A stretch of 10,052 bases of DNA from Rodentolepis nana (taxonomy: Eukaryota; Platyhelminthes; Cestoda; Cyclophyllidea; Hymenolepididae). Location of the stretch: positions 1 through 10,052 of the forward strand of contig UZAE01002189.1 of NCBI GenBank assembly GCA_900617975.1, read 5' to 3'. Positions 1 to 8,600 of this stretch are shown here, in pieces. Positions within the stretch are counted from its first letter, which is position 1, and every line of letters starts with the position of its first letter. The notes beneath the pieces were generated by a model, which saw only the letters and a list, made by a program, of their open reading frames with translations, was not told the DNA's origin and did no database searches. Made by a program: the position numbers and the translations under genes.

Positions 1-269
1 CAGGGTGCTCGTCAGTGGACCAAATACTGCCTCACTCGCTCAGCCGGCAAGGTCTACAAGCATGCACGAAGTCCACAATCCTACTGCCTCTCACTCCAAC
101 AATCCCGTCTCAGCAGTTCCAACACCTGTCCCACCTCTACCCAAAACCTTGTTACTCTAAGGCCGAAGATTTACCTTCCCCTCCCAACTAGTTGTTGTTG
201 TACCTTAACTGATTATCGAGCGTTTTCTTTATCTTTCAGCTCCCTACAAACGCTCCAGGGAGGGAGTAT
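1..269 (+). pseudogene. Ty3/gypsy-like LTR retrotransposon, extreme 3' end of pol and 3' untranslated part
   Basis: Frame 1 is open from base 1 to the stop at 403-405 but has no methionine start, so this is the tail of something beginning outside the window. Residues around 10-20 read LTRSAGKVYK, which resembles the TRSGR-V-(x)-P-R-F motif common near the C-terminus of gypsy integrases. That resemblance is the only protein evidence and it is weak. The reading frame runs on into the LTR, so part of its openness is probably chance. A purine-rich stretch at 256-265 (cagggaggga) sits just before the putative LTR start, where the polypurine tract that primes plus-strand synthesis is expected. In the other forward frames, stops appear near 160-162 and 189. 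If correct, this is the last ~270 bp of the internal region of an element whose body and 5' LTR lie to the left of the window. Confidence 0.45.
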
Positions 270-518
270 TGTGGGACACGTTATCGCTGTGTGCGTCATC
301 GTATGCCTGCATGTCTGCTCGCCAGGATTGGGAGGTACGACCGTACAACTCTGTGTGCAGCGACCGTACAAACAGTGGCCAATCATTAACCTCTATTTAA
401 CCTAATCCCCCATCCTGATCATGAGTAGCTCTCTGCGTGTACACTTTATCCGCGATACCCGTCAGTCAGGCTTTACTAGAGTAGCAATCCGCTACAGTTT
501 CGTGTACTACATACAACA
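270..518 (+). mobile_element. Probable 3' long terminal repeat of the LTR retrotransposon
   Basis: The segment begins TGTGGGACAC directly after a polypurine tract and can be closed at TACAACA, giving the canonical TG...CA ends over about 249 bp. The right boundary is uncertain: TACA at 511-514 would also do, and no second LTR is present in the window to align. Inside are a CCAAT box and a TATTTAA box in the spacing of a polymerase II promoter, as LTRs carry. No primer binding site is recognisable after 518, which fits a 3' rather than a 5' LTR. The sequence immediately to the right is an unrelated DNA transposon, so this element may have inserted into it. Confidence 0.5.
379..400 (+). promoter_or_regulatory. 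CCAAT and TATA-like boxes inside the LTR
   Basis: CCAAT lies at 379-383 and TATTTAA at 394-400, inside the putative LTR. This is the usual arrangement of an LTR U3 promoter. It would put the start of transcription near 425, and the start of R there, leaving roughly 90 bp to the LTR end. Both are short motifs in AT-rich DNA, and their location is the main reason to list them. Confidence 0.35.
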
Positions 519-548
519 ACGAGATTAGACTTTTAAGAACGGCTCAAC

Positions 549-1038
549 GTGGACTCGGGTCCAAAATTGCATTACAATGCAGTTGCAATAGTCTACATTC
601 TACATTTCACCATGTCCATTCGTTGGCAAATCCTTCGAATTTTCTCATCAGAAGAGTTATTAATTCGATGTTTGGGTTCAAAAACTCAAAATAATGATGA
701 GTCTCTAACCTCGCTGATATGGAATTTCGCTCCAAAGCATACTAATTCCGGGTCTCAGATCACTGAAATTGCAACACTTATTGCTGTTTGTATTTTACTG
801 AAGGATTTATACCGATATTGAAGATAATGACGACTAGGGAAGTGAAAAGTGGTCCAGAAGCTCATGCATTTGCTATCAGACGAGACAACGCTCGAATTGA
901 CCTTTCCGAGATACGAGATACAAGCATCCAGCGCATCAAAGGAGACCAGAACTGCTCGAATAGGAAACAGAGACGCGGAAAATAGTTTTCTTCGAAGTCG
1001 AGGAAGGTGCGATGTATGCAGAAGGAATGGCAGATTGA
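549..1038 (+). pseudogene. C-terminal part of a DDE transposase of the animal Mutator-like/Kolobok type, frameshifted
   Basis: Three frames together read as one degraded protein end. Frame 3 (up to ~800) contains RCLGSKTQNNDESLTSLIW at 666-722, then ITEIATLIAVCIL. The frame then shifts by one base near 790-805, and frame 2 continues with GFIPILKIM, RRDNARIDLSE and a basic KQRRGK ending at the stop 983-985. Frame 1 then supplies EEGAMYAEGMAD and a TGA at 1036-1038. The pattern C-L-G-x-TQN-x-NESL-IW, a later basic stretch with D-x-RI, and an EGxxYxxG end is one I recall from transposase-like proteins abundant in insect genomes. My family label is from memory and less sure than the call that this is a broken transposase. 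Two frameshifts and a missing N-terminal part make it nonfunctional. The similarity is not visible before about 610, so 549 is only a nominal left limit. Confidence 0.55.
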
Positions 1039-1620
1039 ATAAATGTAAGTTAAAAATATAATTTCATGATTAGACTGCAACAATTTTACTGGAAACTTTA
1101 AACGCGTTTTCTCAAAACTGTTTTTTTAAACTGTTACCCACGATTTCTCAGACTCTGCCCAACCGATTTACTTGAAATTTTAAGAGTGGCTTCTTTAGGA
1201 ACTTGGCCATGTCCGGAATTATGGCCATCTAAAAATTTTTATTTTTACCATTTTTAAAAAATTGAAGAATGTTCAAGAAAGTGGTACGAAAATGTTTTTT
1301 AGACAGTCGCCATTTTGTAAAAAAATATATCTAAAACTTTTCCGTAGTTACGGACATAGCGACATCATTGTAGATTGATAATCTTTTTTTATTTTTTGAT
1401 TTCAGATTGCTTGGAGAGCTAAAATCCATATTTTTGGGACGCCCCACTCCATCAGCTGGTAAATAACAAAATTTAAATTTTTTATTTTTTAGTTTTTTTG
1501 TATGCTTCTAAGGTGAATAAATAATGTATAAAAAATTGATAATAAAAATTTTGCTTGCTTTTTTTACAGCACTTCAAAATGACCTAAAATTCATGTCTCT
1601 AGACCAGAATACCCCCTTAA
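1039..1620 (+). mobile_element. 3' noncoding end of the DNA transposon, terminating at TTAA
   Basis: This follows the transposase remnant directly. It is AT-rich (many T and A runs) and noncoding in all frames. It ends at 1616 with a terminus that reads inward as GGGGGTATTCTGGTCTAGAG and is abutted by TTAA at 1617-1620. TTAA target duplications with G-rich ends are known for the Kolobok superfamily, which agrees with the independent guess from the protein. PiggyBac also uses TTAA, but its ends read CCC inward, which does not fit. The matching left terminus is not in the window, so the inverted repeat cannot be confirmed here. Confidence 0.42.
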
Positions 1621-2548
1621 GTGAATTAAAGAAATGCTCTCTAGGTCCATGCGCTGCTTCCCACAATATATTTTACCCTGTCATTCATTAACCCGTTATT
1701 TATTAGGTTCTTCGTGCATAATTCTTCTTTACAGCATTCTCATTTACGTGCATGCGCATCGTTCTTTTACGACTGGGGTTAATTGACGTTGTTATTGATT
1801 AAATAATTTATTCATAATGGTTCATTACACCATTTCACATCCTCCGACATTGGTCTTTCATTCAAGCAGCACCCACTATACGTTATGTGTGCCATTGAAC
1901 TACTTGATGGGGTATGCACATTAAAACTTCATTATTCGAGCACTCCAACAGTTAAATTAGGATTTCGAGTTCCAAAATTATTAGATTGCAATGAAATTCC
2001 AACTACTGGCTTTTTAAAACTTAAAACGGTGATCAAGGTGGATTCCGGTTGATCATTCTCTTTGTCATCACGTGTATTTATATGAACTTTGGGTACAAAA
2101 CATTAAATGCATCTGAATAATAACTAATATTTTTCTGCGAATTTTGTCCTTACCATCTGTAGATATTGAAAATTTTAGAGCTATGAAATTTTGCTTAAAA
2201 TGAAAGTTTCAAACCATTTACAAAATTTCTGTGCCATTTCTATTGGAGGTATTCACCAAATCTCGATTTTCACCCTTCCATGCGCATGTCGTTCGACAAT
2301 AGAGAAAAGAATTTCCCAACTGCAATTACTTGAGCGATTAATATACTTGAGTAATCTTGATTTCAAAGAAAGGTATTGGAAAGGCACAAGATTAATGGAA
2401 ATTAGTTACAAATTCCGAGGGAAATTATGGTAAATATAAGTTAAAAGAAATAATATTTCAATGATGCGATGTCTTATTGGTATCACCCCCTTATTATTTT
2501 CATTATTTTTGACTAGATCAGTTTTTTTAGGAATTTAAATAAATTTAC
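1621..2548. other. No gene recognised; AT-rich intergenic or intronic DNA
   Basis: No coding similarity, RNA gene or repeat relationship to the rest of the window is apparent on either strand. The longest open stretch (2191-2433, 80 codons on the plus strand) has no recognisable motif, no compositional bias of a real protein and no splice context, and I read it as chance. CG-containing motifs such as catgcgcat recur at 1753 and 2280 but are too short to interpret. Confidence 0.6.
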
Positions 2549-2863
2549 GGCGGGTGCGCAATAGACTGACCTCCACATGCTGCACTCTAGGTAACGTTTA
2601 ATCATATGACAAAAAAGTCTTTAAATCGGTAGTTGACTTCTGATTTCAAACTACCCCGGTCTGACTGTATGTCATATTCGACCGATTCCACAGTACTCAT
2701 CGTTCTTTTTTGTCTGTCTCTTTTACATCTGTGAACCACCCTTCTGTTCCCCCTCTCGACATTTTCTCTCTTTGATTATCTTCCCTTCTGTGAAGCCCGA
2801 AGTCAGCTGAAGGGCTAATGATGACTATCATAAAGCCTGTCATTTAACATAAATAAATAAATT
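2549..2863 (+). repeat. Compact short retroelement copy A (SINE-like, ~315 bp)
   Basis: This segment matches the complement of 8326-9010 along its whole length, in the same order. The shared blocks are a gcgcaatag head, ctccac-tg-tgca, a -cat-tgacaaaaaagtct block, a ttgacttctgattt/tcaaactacc block, actgtatgtcatattc, acagtactca, gtctgtctcttttacatctg, and a tail with gaagtcagctgaagggctaa. It ends in a run of aaataaataaat, the kind of A-rich tail left by target-primed reverse transcription. Each block occurs once here, so this copy probably shows the ancestral arrangement. No polymerase III A/B boxes are recognisable, so it could also be a 5'-truncated 3' UTR of a longer LINE. The final 34 nt before the tail match the end of the LINE at 4060-5418. 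Confidence 0.7.
2818..2831 (+). other. Small stem-loop in the 3' end of copy A
   Basis: The bases atgat-gact-atcat form a perfect 5 bp stem with a 4-nt loop, 20 bp before the aaataaataa tail. The LINE at 4087-4100 keeps the same stem (complement of atgat...atcat) although its loop bases differ. In several known LINE/SINE pairs the reverse transcriptase recognises a hairpin in the 3' tail. Applying this role here is inference. A second possible stem, agccc with gggct (around 2794-2816), is seen only in this copy. Confidence 0.35.
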
Positions 2864-4059
2864 TGCGGGTCCGAAAATCTTTTTCTGTTTCATTGCATTC
2901 GTTAGTAAAGATGTTCCGATTCAATCTTAAACATGTTCACACTACTGTACTTTGTCCTCTAATTGAAACATCGGTAAGGAAAATTGGACTCAAGTTCAGT
3001 TAACTGACAAAAGACACAGGCAAGGGAGGAATTTATCAGCCAAATGGGGTAAAGAAAAGGGAGCGGATGCTGATGTGAATGTAAAACAGCTATCTCTCTT
3101 GACTGGACTAAATAAGATCCCACAAGTAGACTCACTTCATTCTTCAAAACCCCATTGCTCAAACCATATTTTAGGAAAGTCGCATAGTACTTTATAATGA
3201 AATTGCCTTTTAATCGAGTGAGAAATATTTAGGTATAAAATCAATAAACCCACGAAACGGCACAAAAGGATCCATTTTGAAATATGAAAATACTGTGGAC
3301 ATGTGAATGTCACTAAGTATAGATAAATTGAGCGTCATTGTTTTTTGGGGACTGATATTTTATGATCGCCAAAATTATGCTTAACTACTCTTTTAATCAA
3401 TCGAAACAGATTAAGTATAGTGTTGATACTAGCTCGGAAGATGAAGCGACTGTGATTCAAAGTTTCAAACTGAGTTTTAATTTTTCAAATATAGAACAAA
3501 TATGGAATATTAATGCTCACTGCTACCAAAAAATTAGAAGTAAAGTTTAGTTGAAGCAGACGTTGCTTGCGTATTTACTAAAATCTAATTGCATATGTTC
3601 CAAAGTCGTTAATCCTCAAGAATAAATAGTTAATTGCAACACGAATAGTTCTAATGGAGAAGAGCTTTGGCAGTTCAAAATGAGAAAGGTTTCGGGATTA
3701 GGAGGATAATTCGAGTAAGTAATTACCTTCCAAGTCCCTTTATGGAAGGCGCCACAGCACTTTACAGAGGTAACGTTAAGCTATATTTGGCCATGCTTTA
3801 CTACGAAGGAGGATTCTGTCATAATTCTCGTTGGTTGTAACCAGGCCCTGGGACTTCACGCCACTTGATTAACATCCTAGTGATTTAGAGCAGCATTCCC
3901 AGTAACCTCAAATAGCAAAATCTTGTTGCAGTTCAAACGTACTAGTCATACTATCTCGTTTCCTAGTGTCGTGGGACTGTTAATGCGATGAGTGGCAGAG
4001 AAATCATGTAAAATTCTTCAGCCATTTCCATAAACATTTAAATTTGTCCTATCAGAACA
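2864..4059. other. No gene recognised
   Basis: The two open stretches of 60-70 codons (2959-3162 minus, 3362-3550 plus) have no motif and no signs of coding. No internal repeats or RNA genes are evident. The interval separates two retroelement remnants and ends where the A-rich tail of the LINE begins. Confidence 0.6.
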
Positions 4060-4282
4060 TTATTATTTTTTCAAATGGCAGGCTTTATGATATTTATCAT
4101 TAGCCCATAAACTTTGACATTCATAGCAGTTAATTAATAGCAGTTCATTAGCCGTCTTCTTGCTTCCCAGTATCTTTGGCTTTCCGTCGTTGTCTTTAGA
4201 GCTGGACACCGAATCAGGTGAGTCATCTCCATTTCCCCCTGTTAGTTACATAGGGGGCATGTGGGTTGGGTGTATACTCACA

Positions 4283-4357
4283 ATCTGTGAAGATGTTTTG
4301 CCAAGCAATCGTGTCCGTTACTATCTGTGAAGGTGTTTTGTCAAGCAATCGTGTCCG
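4283..4357. repeat. 40 bp tandem duplication of the TGHDCL-KHLHR coding segment
   Basis: Bases 4283-4317 and 4323-4357 are nearly identical, at an exact 40 bp offset. Both encode TGHDCL(A/T)KHLHR on the minus strand. Because 40 is not a multiple of three, the second copy is out of frame with the first, and two stops separate them. The duplication therefore arose after, or caused, loss of function. Confidence 0.85.
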
Positions 4358-4378
4358 GTACGCAGTCTAAACTCGGCT

Positions 4379-4730
4379 CTGTCCGATACGTAGTCTAAAC
4401 TCAGCAACGGCTTCGATTCTCGCCGCCGGGTATGTCGGAGAGTGCCACTGTCCACTATTTCTCCTCTACCTTGAGGTCTGTCCACTATTTCTCCTTTGTT
4501 CGAGCTTTGAGTTCGTTGCATCTTGAGGTCTGAAATTCTCTTCTGATCAAGGCCTTCATTGTGTGGAAAGACATCGGCCGGTTTCGAGCTTTAATTTCGT
4601 TGCACACATGAATTCTCTCCTGATTAAGGCCTTCATTGTGTGGACTGTCCGATACGTAGTCTAAACTCAGCAACGGCTTCGATTCTCGTAGTCGGCTATG
4701 TCGGAGAGTGCCACTGTCCACTGTTTCTCT
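4379..4730. repeat. 86 bp direct repeat pair within the LINE
   Basis: Bases 4379-4464 recur at 4645-4730, an offset of 266 bp, with only a handful of differences. The largest differences are around the cgccgccggg / cgtagtcggc stretch. On the minus strand both encode the segment leading to SLDYVSD with preceding RESKPLL, so the linker before the TGHDCL motif has been copied. Parts of the unit (gagagtgccactgtccact) appear again near 4784. Confidence 0.85.
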
Positions 4731-5017
4731 TTTGTTGTTTAAGTTCGTTGCACCTTGAGATCTTGAATTCTCTTCTGATCGGGAGAGTGCCACTGTCCAC
4801 TGTTTCTCATTTGTTCGAGCTCAAGTTCGTTGCACCTTGAGGTCTTGAACTCTCTTCTGATTAGTTTCCACTGTCCACTGTTTCTCCTTTGTTCGAGCTT
4901 TGAGTTCGTTGGTAGTCCACTATTTCTCCTTTGTTCGAGCTTTGAGTTCGTTGCATCTTGAGGTCTGAAATTCTCTTTTGATTAAGGTCTTCATTGTGTG
5001 GAAAGACATCGGCCGGT
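4480..5017. repeat. 103 bp direct repeat pair within the LINE, with shorter derivatives between
   Basis: Bases 4480-4582 and 4915-5017 are the same length and differ at only three positions by hand count, all c/t. Shorter versions of the same unit (ccactgtttctc...gttcgttg) occur near 4710, 4792 and 4870. On the minus strand each unit encodes part of QRTQSSNKGEIVD. The high identity of this pair, compared with the broken state of the gene, suggests the duplication is recent relative to the other decay. Confidence 0.85.
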
Positions 5018-5029
5018 CTATCCCTTTTT

Positions 5030-5296
5030 ACCAGGCGGTCCATGCATTGCAAAATCGGTGTCCCCTTCTTAGCAAGTGTGTCAGAAATCTCATTGCCTTT
5101 AATGCCATAGTGACCAGGAATCCATTATATCAATGTCTGATAATGGATTCATGGGTAGAGAGAGGCCTTCAATGCCACAGTGACCAGGAATCCATTGTAG
5201 GACCAGTGTCTTTAATGCACTTCTTACCAGGCGGTCCATGCATTGCAAAATCGGTATCCCTTGCCTTTAATGCCACAGTGACCAGGAATCCATTGT
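5030..5296. repeat. Duplicated RNase H-coding segments
   Basis: The block taccaggcggtccatgcatt at 5030 recurs at 5226, followed in both places by gcaaaatcggt. The block encoding the GHCGI motif (aatgccacagtgaccaggaa) occurs at 5101, 5171 and 5270 with one or two changes. The order is rearranged rather than simply tandem, so at least two events are needed. Confidence 0.8.
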
Positions 5297-5418
5297 AAGA
5301 CCACTGATTTGATTTTTTCTCTCTCAGCAGCTGATAGAGTCCTATCTGAACATTTAACCTTTGTTGCAGGCTGTTTGCTTTTAAAAAATATATTTTTGTC
5401 GACGTGAAATAAGCTCAC

Positions 5419-6459
5419 TCCGTGCCAATGAGTTTACCTTTAATCCCCACGACGCCCGAGCGGAAATCGCATTTAACTAAGCCAACTTGAATTATGACAG
5501 TTCTCTCAGTTCATTTATTCAAATAGGTAGAAATTAGGGTCGGCGTATCCATATTGAAGGGGAAAATTAGCTCAGGACGTCGCATCGATCCCCTGATTCG
5601 ATTTAAATGAATCATGTAAAATTAAATTTACATTGAATATTCACATCTGTGCCTTTTATCTCCAACCTTGAAATCGAAATCTCTTTGATGTTAGTACAAA
5701 ATAGTAATGAATGGGAAAATTATCATGGTTGTATACATTCGTGGGTTTCACAATATAATTTCGTTATAATGCGCCACTAGGGAGTATATGCCATTTATCA
5801 AATGGTTTGCCTACGCAATCTTTGCTTGCCAACTGACAGAAAACCCCACACATAAACTAGAATGAAATTATGCAAAAAATCATGCTCTACACCATTATTA
5901 ATTAACTTGAGGCAAGAGAGCAAATATCAATCTCAAATCATTAGAAGGTATCCAGTAGCACTTGGTAGTGAAGGTGTTCAAATGGATGAGGTGAGAGTGG
6001 GGGGGGGGTGTAATGACGAAGGAAATTGATAAATCAAAAGTATTTAACCTAGTTGGATTTAGGGATTGATCAGTAACAGGGCATTAACTTTATATAAATG
6101 TGAGAACATTGTTCTCAAAATTATGGAACTTTCGTTATTTGTTAATATTATTTTCACCATGAAATCTGTGATTTATTTTGGCCTTTTCAAAAGCAATATA
6201 TCGGCTGACTATTTTTTGAAAATGGTTCGTTTTTGTATCTTGTGCGTACACTCCCCGCCTCCTTATCGATAGGCTGGGATGTCAGACATTTTAAGATCAC
6301 AATGATTGTTTGTATTAATTTGTAGCTAACTGCGCATTTATTGAATAACTCCAGGGTTAAATTTTACAATGAAAATCCCGTTTTTGTCATAATTTCGCAT
6401 TCACCATTTGAAATATCAAACATCACCTATATTTAACGTTTAGATTGGTTTATTCTAGC
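5419..6459. other. No gene recognised; contains a G10 run at 5999-6008
   Basis: No coding, RNA or repeat signal could be supported. The plus-strand open stretch 6066-6272 is AT-rich and motif-free. The run of ten G at 5999-6008 stands out in this AT-rich setting but may be a simple slippage tract. Confidence 0.6.
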
Positions 6460-7260
6460 AATTGAGTATTGCGACTTGAAACCCGCCGAGAAATCGTCCC
6501 TCAAAACACCCATGAAGTGATTACATTCATTCTTCTACGTAGCCTCCATTATTGTCTATAAAGTGTTGTAATCAATATTTCCGCCTGTAAATTTCCTTGT
6601 TGTAGAATTTTGGTGACTGTCTCTGGCACAATGAAATTACACGCTTTCTCGACTAAATCGGGTGCCTTTTGGATGTTTTCTTCAATTAAAGAAATATAAA
6701 GTCTGATGGAGCTAGGTCTAGACTATGAAGAGGTAGCAACATTTTTTTACCTTTAAATTTGTTCAACAAATCTCTGATAGCTCTTGAGGAATGGGCCGAG
6801 ACTTTGTCATGATGAAACGAAATTTGACTGTGTAGTTTTGAGCACAAGTTTCAAGCCAGGGTTGTCTTCAACTTCTTCGAAACGTCCTCAAAATAACTTA
6901 AGTTAACCGCTTTCTGACCTTCTAGAAAATCTATCAAGCGTATCACTTCTTTTCAAACTCAAAAATAGTAATCATCTCCTTCTTAACAGTGCTTTCAGCT
7001 TTGAAATTAGGAAGCTAGATGTTTCATTAGATGCTACTTCTGGGAGTGAAGTTTGCTTTCTAAAGCGAATTGGTAGATTCGGGTTTCATCTACGGTAACA
7101 CAGCGCCAAGAAAAAGTTATACTCATTTGCTCCTATCTTTCCCAAAGTTGCTAAAGAAAATTCAACTCTTTAAATAAGTTTTTATCCCTGCAACACTTTT
7201 GGAACCCAATGTTCCTACCAAGAACTTGCTTGAGCAAAGATTTTCAGGGAGACTTGTAAA
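6460..7260 (-). pseudogene. Mariner-family (Tc1/mariner, D34D) transposase, degraded
   Basis: On the minus strand, fragments in different frames follow the order of a mariner transposase. They are DETRIYQF (first catalytic Asp, codon 7088-7090), LIDFLEGQKAVN, FHHDKVSAHSSRAIRDLL (second Asp, codon 6806-6808) and LHSLDLAPSDFIF (third Asp, codon 6701-6703). A C-terminal NNGGYVEE ends with a stop at 6527-6529. The second and third aspartates are exactly 35 codons apart, the D(34)D spacing of mariner. The first two are about 94 codons apart, also as expected. The usual Asn after HHD is Lys here, and there are several stops and frameshifts, so it is dead. Only about 65 bp separate the stop from a possible inverted-repeat end near 6460 (ttgagtattgcgacttgaaa). 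I found no matching right end, and the N-terminal DNA-binding part beyond ~7260 is unrecognisable or missing. Confidence 0.82.
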
Positions 7261-8325
7261 AACTTGTAAATATTTGTTCCATTAAAATGTATGATTTTGT
7301 CTGCGAATTTTATGTTTCATTTTTTTATCTTAAAATCAAAATTGACTGCTTTCTATGTGTAATAGTGATTGTAATTTCATCACAAATTCATTCGAAAATT
7401 CCATGTTTTGACAATATTTCCTCACGATTGATCTAAACTTTCTCAATTACATTATTAAAACAACTTTTTTTACTGCACAGTGCACAGTCGATCGTTTCTC
7501 GTGATTCACAGCCTACGCTTCTATATGTCATACGCTTCAAATATTTCTCTTTCATAATATCGCCCAGATCAAACAACCTTAAGAGTTCTGAGAGTTAGAT
7601 TAAGTGTTTTGTAATTTCGAAGTGCATCTATTTAAAAATCTGCCGATTACTATCGGTTTGGCCTTTATAGGTTGTCTGATAAACGCATGTTAGCGAAGTA
7701 GCTAAGTCGTGTGAGACCAGCACACAAAATAATACGTTTCACGAAACCATGGCCACAATAATTAGTTGTACACCTTTGTTAATTGAGCCCACAGGTTTGA
7801 TATCAATGGGGATATGTTAAAGGTAAATCCGTAGGAAAGACTTAATTACCGCGAGGGGAAATGCATTCAAATAACATTGGAAAGTTTTGAAAAGACGTTG
7901 CTTAGGAAAAGTAGTTTGCTATGTTGAATACCTTATAAAAAATTATGCAAATATCTCAAACGATGCATATTGAGAAGCATCCGTGTGCTAGATCTGCTTG
8001 TTCTTACAGCTCCTAAGTGTATCATATTGTAACTTTGAGCGAGGTTGGTCTTTTTCCCCTCAATTTCAAGGAATAAAAGTAACGGAACTTGGTGTTGATG
8101 AAATTAAATAAGCCTCAATTAACATTATTAGGTATAAAATTTAAGCAATATAATGTCGTAGTGCGATTTCAATTATTTAGTTAGTTTTTTTAACACATAT
8201 TTTCATAGCATTCATACATCTGAAGTACAAAAACAACGTTTCGTTACCTTGATTGCTGAGGGAGTTCTATTGTTGGTAGTTCATTGGTTATGAACAGATA
8301 TTGAAAATAGAATTTACTTTGAAAG
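7261..8325. other. No gene recognised
   Basis: This is AT-rich DNA between the mariner remnant and copy B of the short repeat. The first ~200 bp may be decayed mariner sequence, but no helix-turn-helix motif can be read. No RNA gene or repeat was found. Confidence 0.55.
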
Positions 8326-8520
8326 TTTATTTATTTTAAATAGCAGGATTTTTTATAGTCATCGTTAGCCCTTTAGCTGACTTCAAGCTTCAAAAATGAG
8401 AAAAACATCAAAGTGACAAAAATTCGAGAGAAGGGACAAAATAATGACTCACAGATGTAAAAGAGACAGACAGACCCAAAAGCAAAGAAAAGCTTAGGTG
8501 AGTACTGTGAAAGTGGTTGA

Positions 8521-8600
8521 ATATGACATACAGTGGGGTGATGGTAGTTTGAAGTCAGAAATATGACATACAGTGGGGTCATGGTAGTTTGAAGTCAGAG
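8521..8600. repeat. Adjacent 40 bp tandem repeat, two copies
   Basis: Bases 8521-8560 and 8561-8600 differ at only two positions by hand count. They begin atatgacatacagtggggt and end gaagtcaga(a/g). Near-identity against the older divergence of copy A suggests recent duplication. Confidence 0.92.

Larger units (their letters stand above)
4060..5418 (-). mobile_element. 3' portion of a non-LTR retrotransposon (RNase H-bearing LINE), 5'-truncated and internally scrambled
   Basis: Read on the minus strand this is the end of a LINE. It carries the last part of an RNase H domain, a linker, a TGHDCL-KHLHR segment, a CCHC knuckle, a stop at 4134-4136, about 75 bp of 3' UTR, and an A-rich tail (complement of tattattttttc) at 4060-4072. 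Recognisable similarity ends around 5418 in mid-RNase H, as expected of incomplete reverse transcription, though later rearrangement could also explain it. LINEs with an RNase H and a C-terminal CCHC finger belong to groups such as I, R1 and Loa/Jockey-like. I cannot choose among them because the reverse transcriptase is missing. Confidence 0.8.
4134..5418 (-). pseudogene. LINE ORF2 C-terminus: RNase H end, TGHDCL linker and CCHC zinc knuckle
   Basis: The RNase H motif QWIPGHCGIKG is encoded at 5263-5295 on the minus strand and repeated in altered form at 5164-5197 and 5095-5126. The last copy runs on into NEISDTLAKKG (5094 to about 5060), which supplies the late catalytic aspartate region. 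A lysine/glutamate-rich linker follows. AEFRLRTGHDCLTKHLHR lies at 4324-4377. The CPLC...H-x4-C knuckle spans 4203-4259, and the protein ends RYWEARRRLMNCY at the stop 4134-4136. An in-frame stop splits the knuckle (after CPLCN), a 40 bp duplication breaks the TGHDCL region, and the RNase H part is present in three partial copies. No functional protein can be made. In an intact element this region would degrade RNA in the RNA/DNA hybrid and bind nucleic acid during target-primed reverse transcription. Confidence 0.8.

Noticed and set aside
1021..1061. A Cys-x2-Cys stretch (RCDVCRRNGRLNKC) followed by gtaagt, considered as a zinc finger exon end
   Set aside because: Frame 1 over the same bases gives EEGAMYAEGMAD and a stop, which continues the transposase remnant better. 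The cysteines are an out-of-frame reading.
1611..1620. piggyBac end, because of the TTAA flank
   Set aside because: piggyBac termini read CCC inward. This one reads GGGGG inward, and the adjacent protein remnant does not look like a piggyBac transposase.
2191..2433. An 80-codon plus-strand ORF
   Set aside because: No motif, no coding bias, no promoter or splice context. Length is within chance for ~10 kb in six frames.
3362..3550. A 62-codon plus-strand ORF with an acidic SSEDE patch
   Set aside because: Too short, with no recognisable domain or context. Likely chance in AT-rich DNA.
4670..4690. ggcttcgattctcg, resembling a tRNA/SINE B box
   Set aside because: It lies within the LINE coding repeats, is imperfect, and has no A box or cloverleaf around it.
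7472..7490. tgcacagtgcacagtcgatc, a small near-palindrome, considered as the right mariner inverted repeat
   Set aside because: It does not match the candidate left end near 6460 and has no flanking TA arrangement that can be supported.
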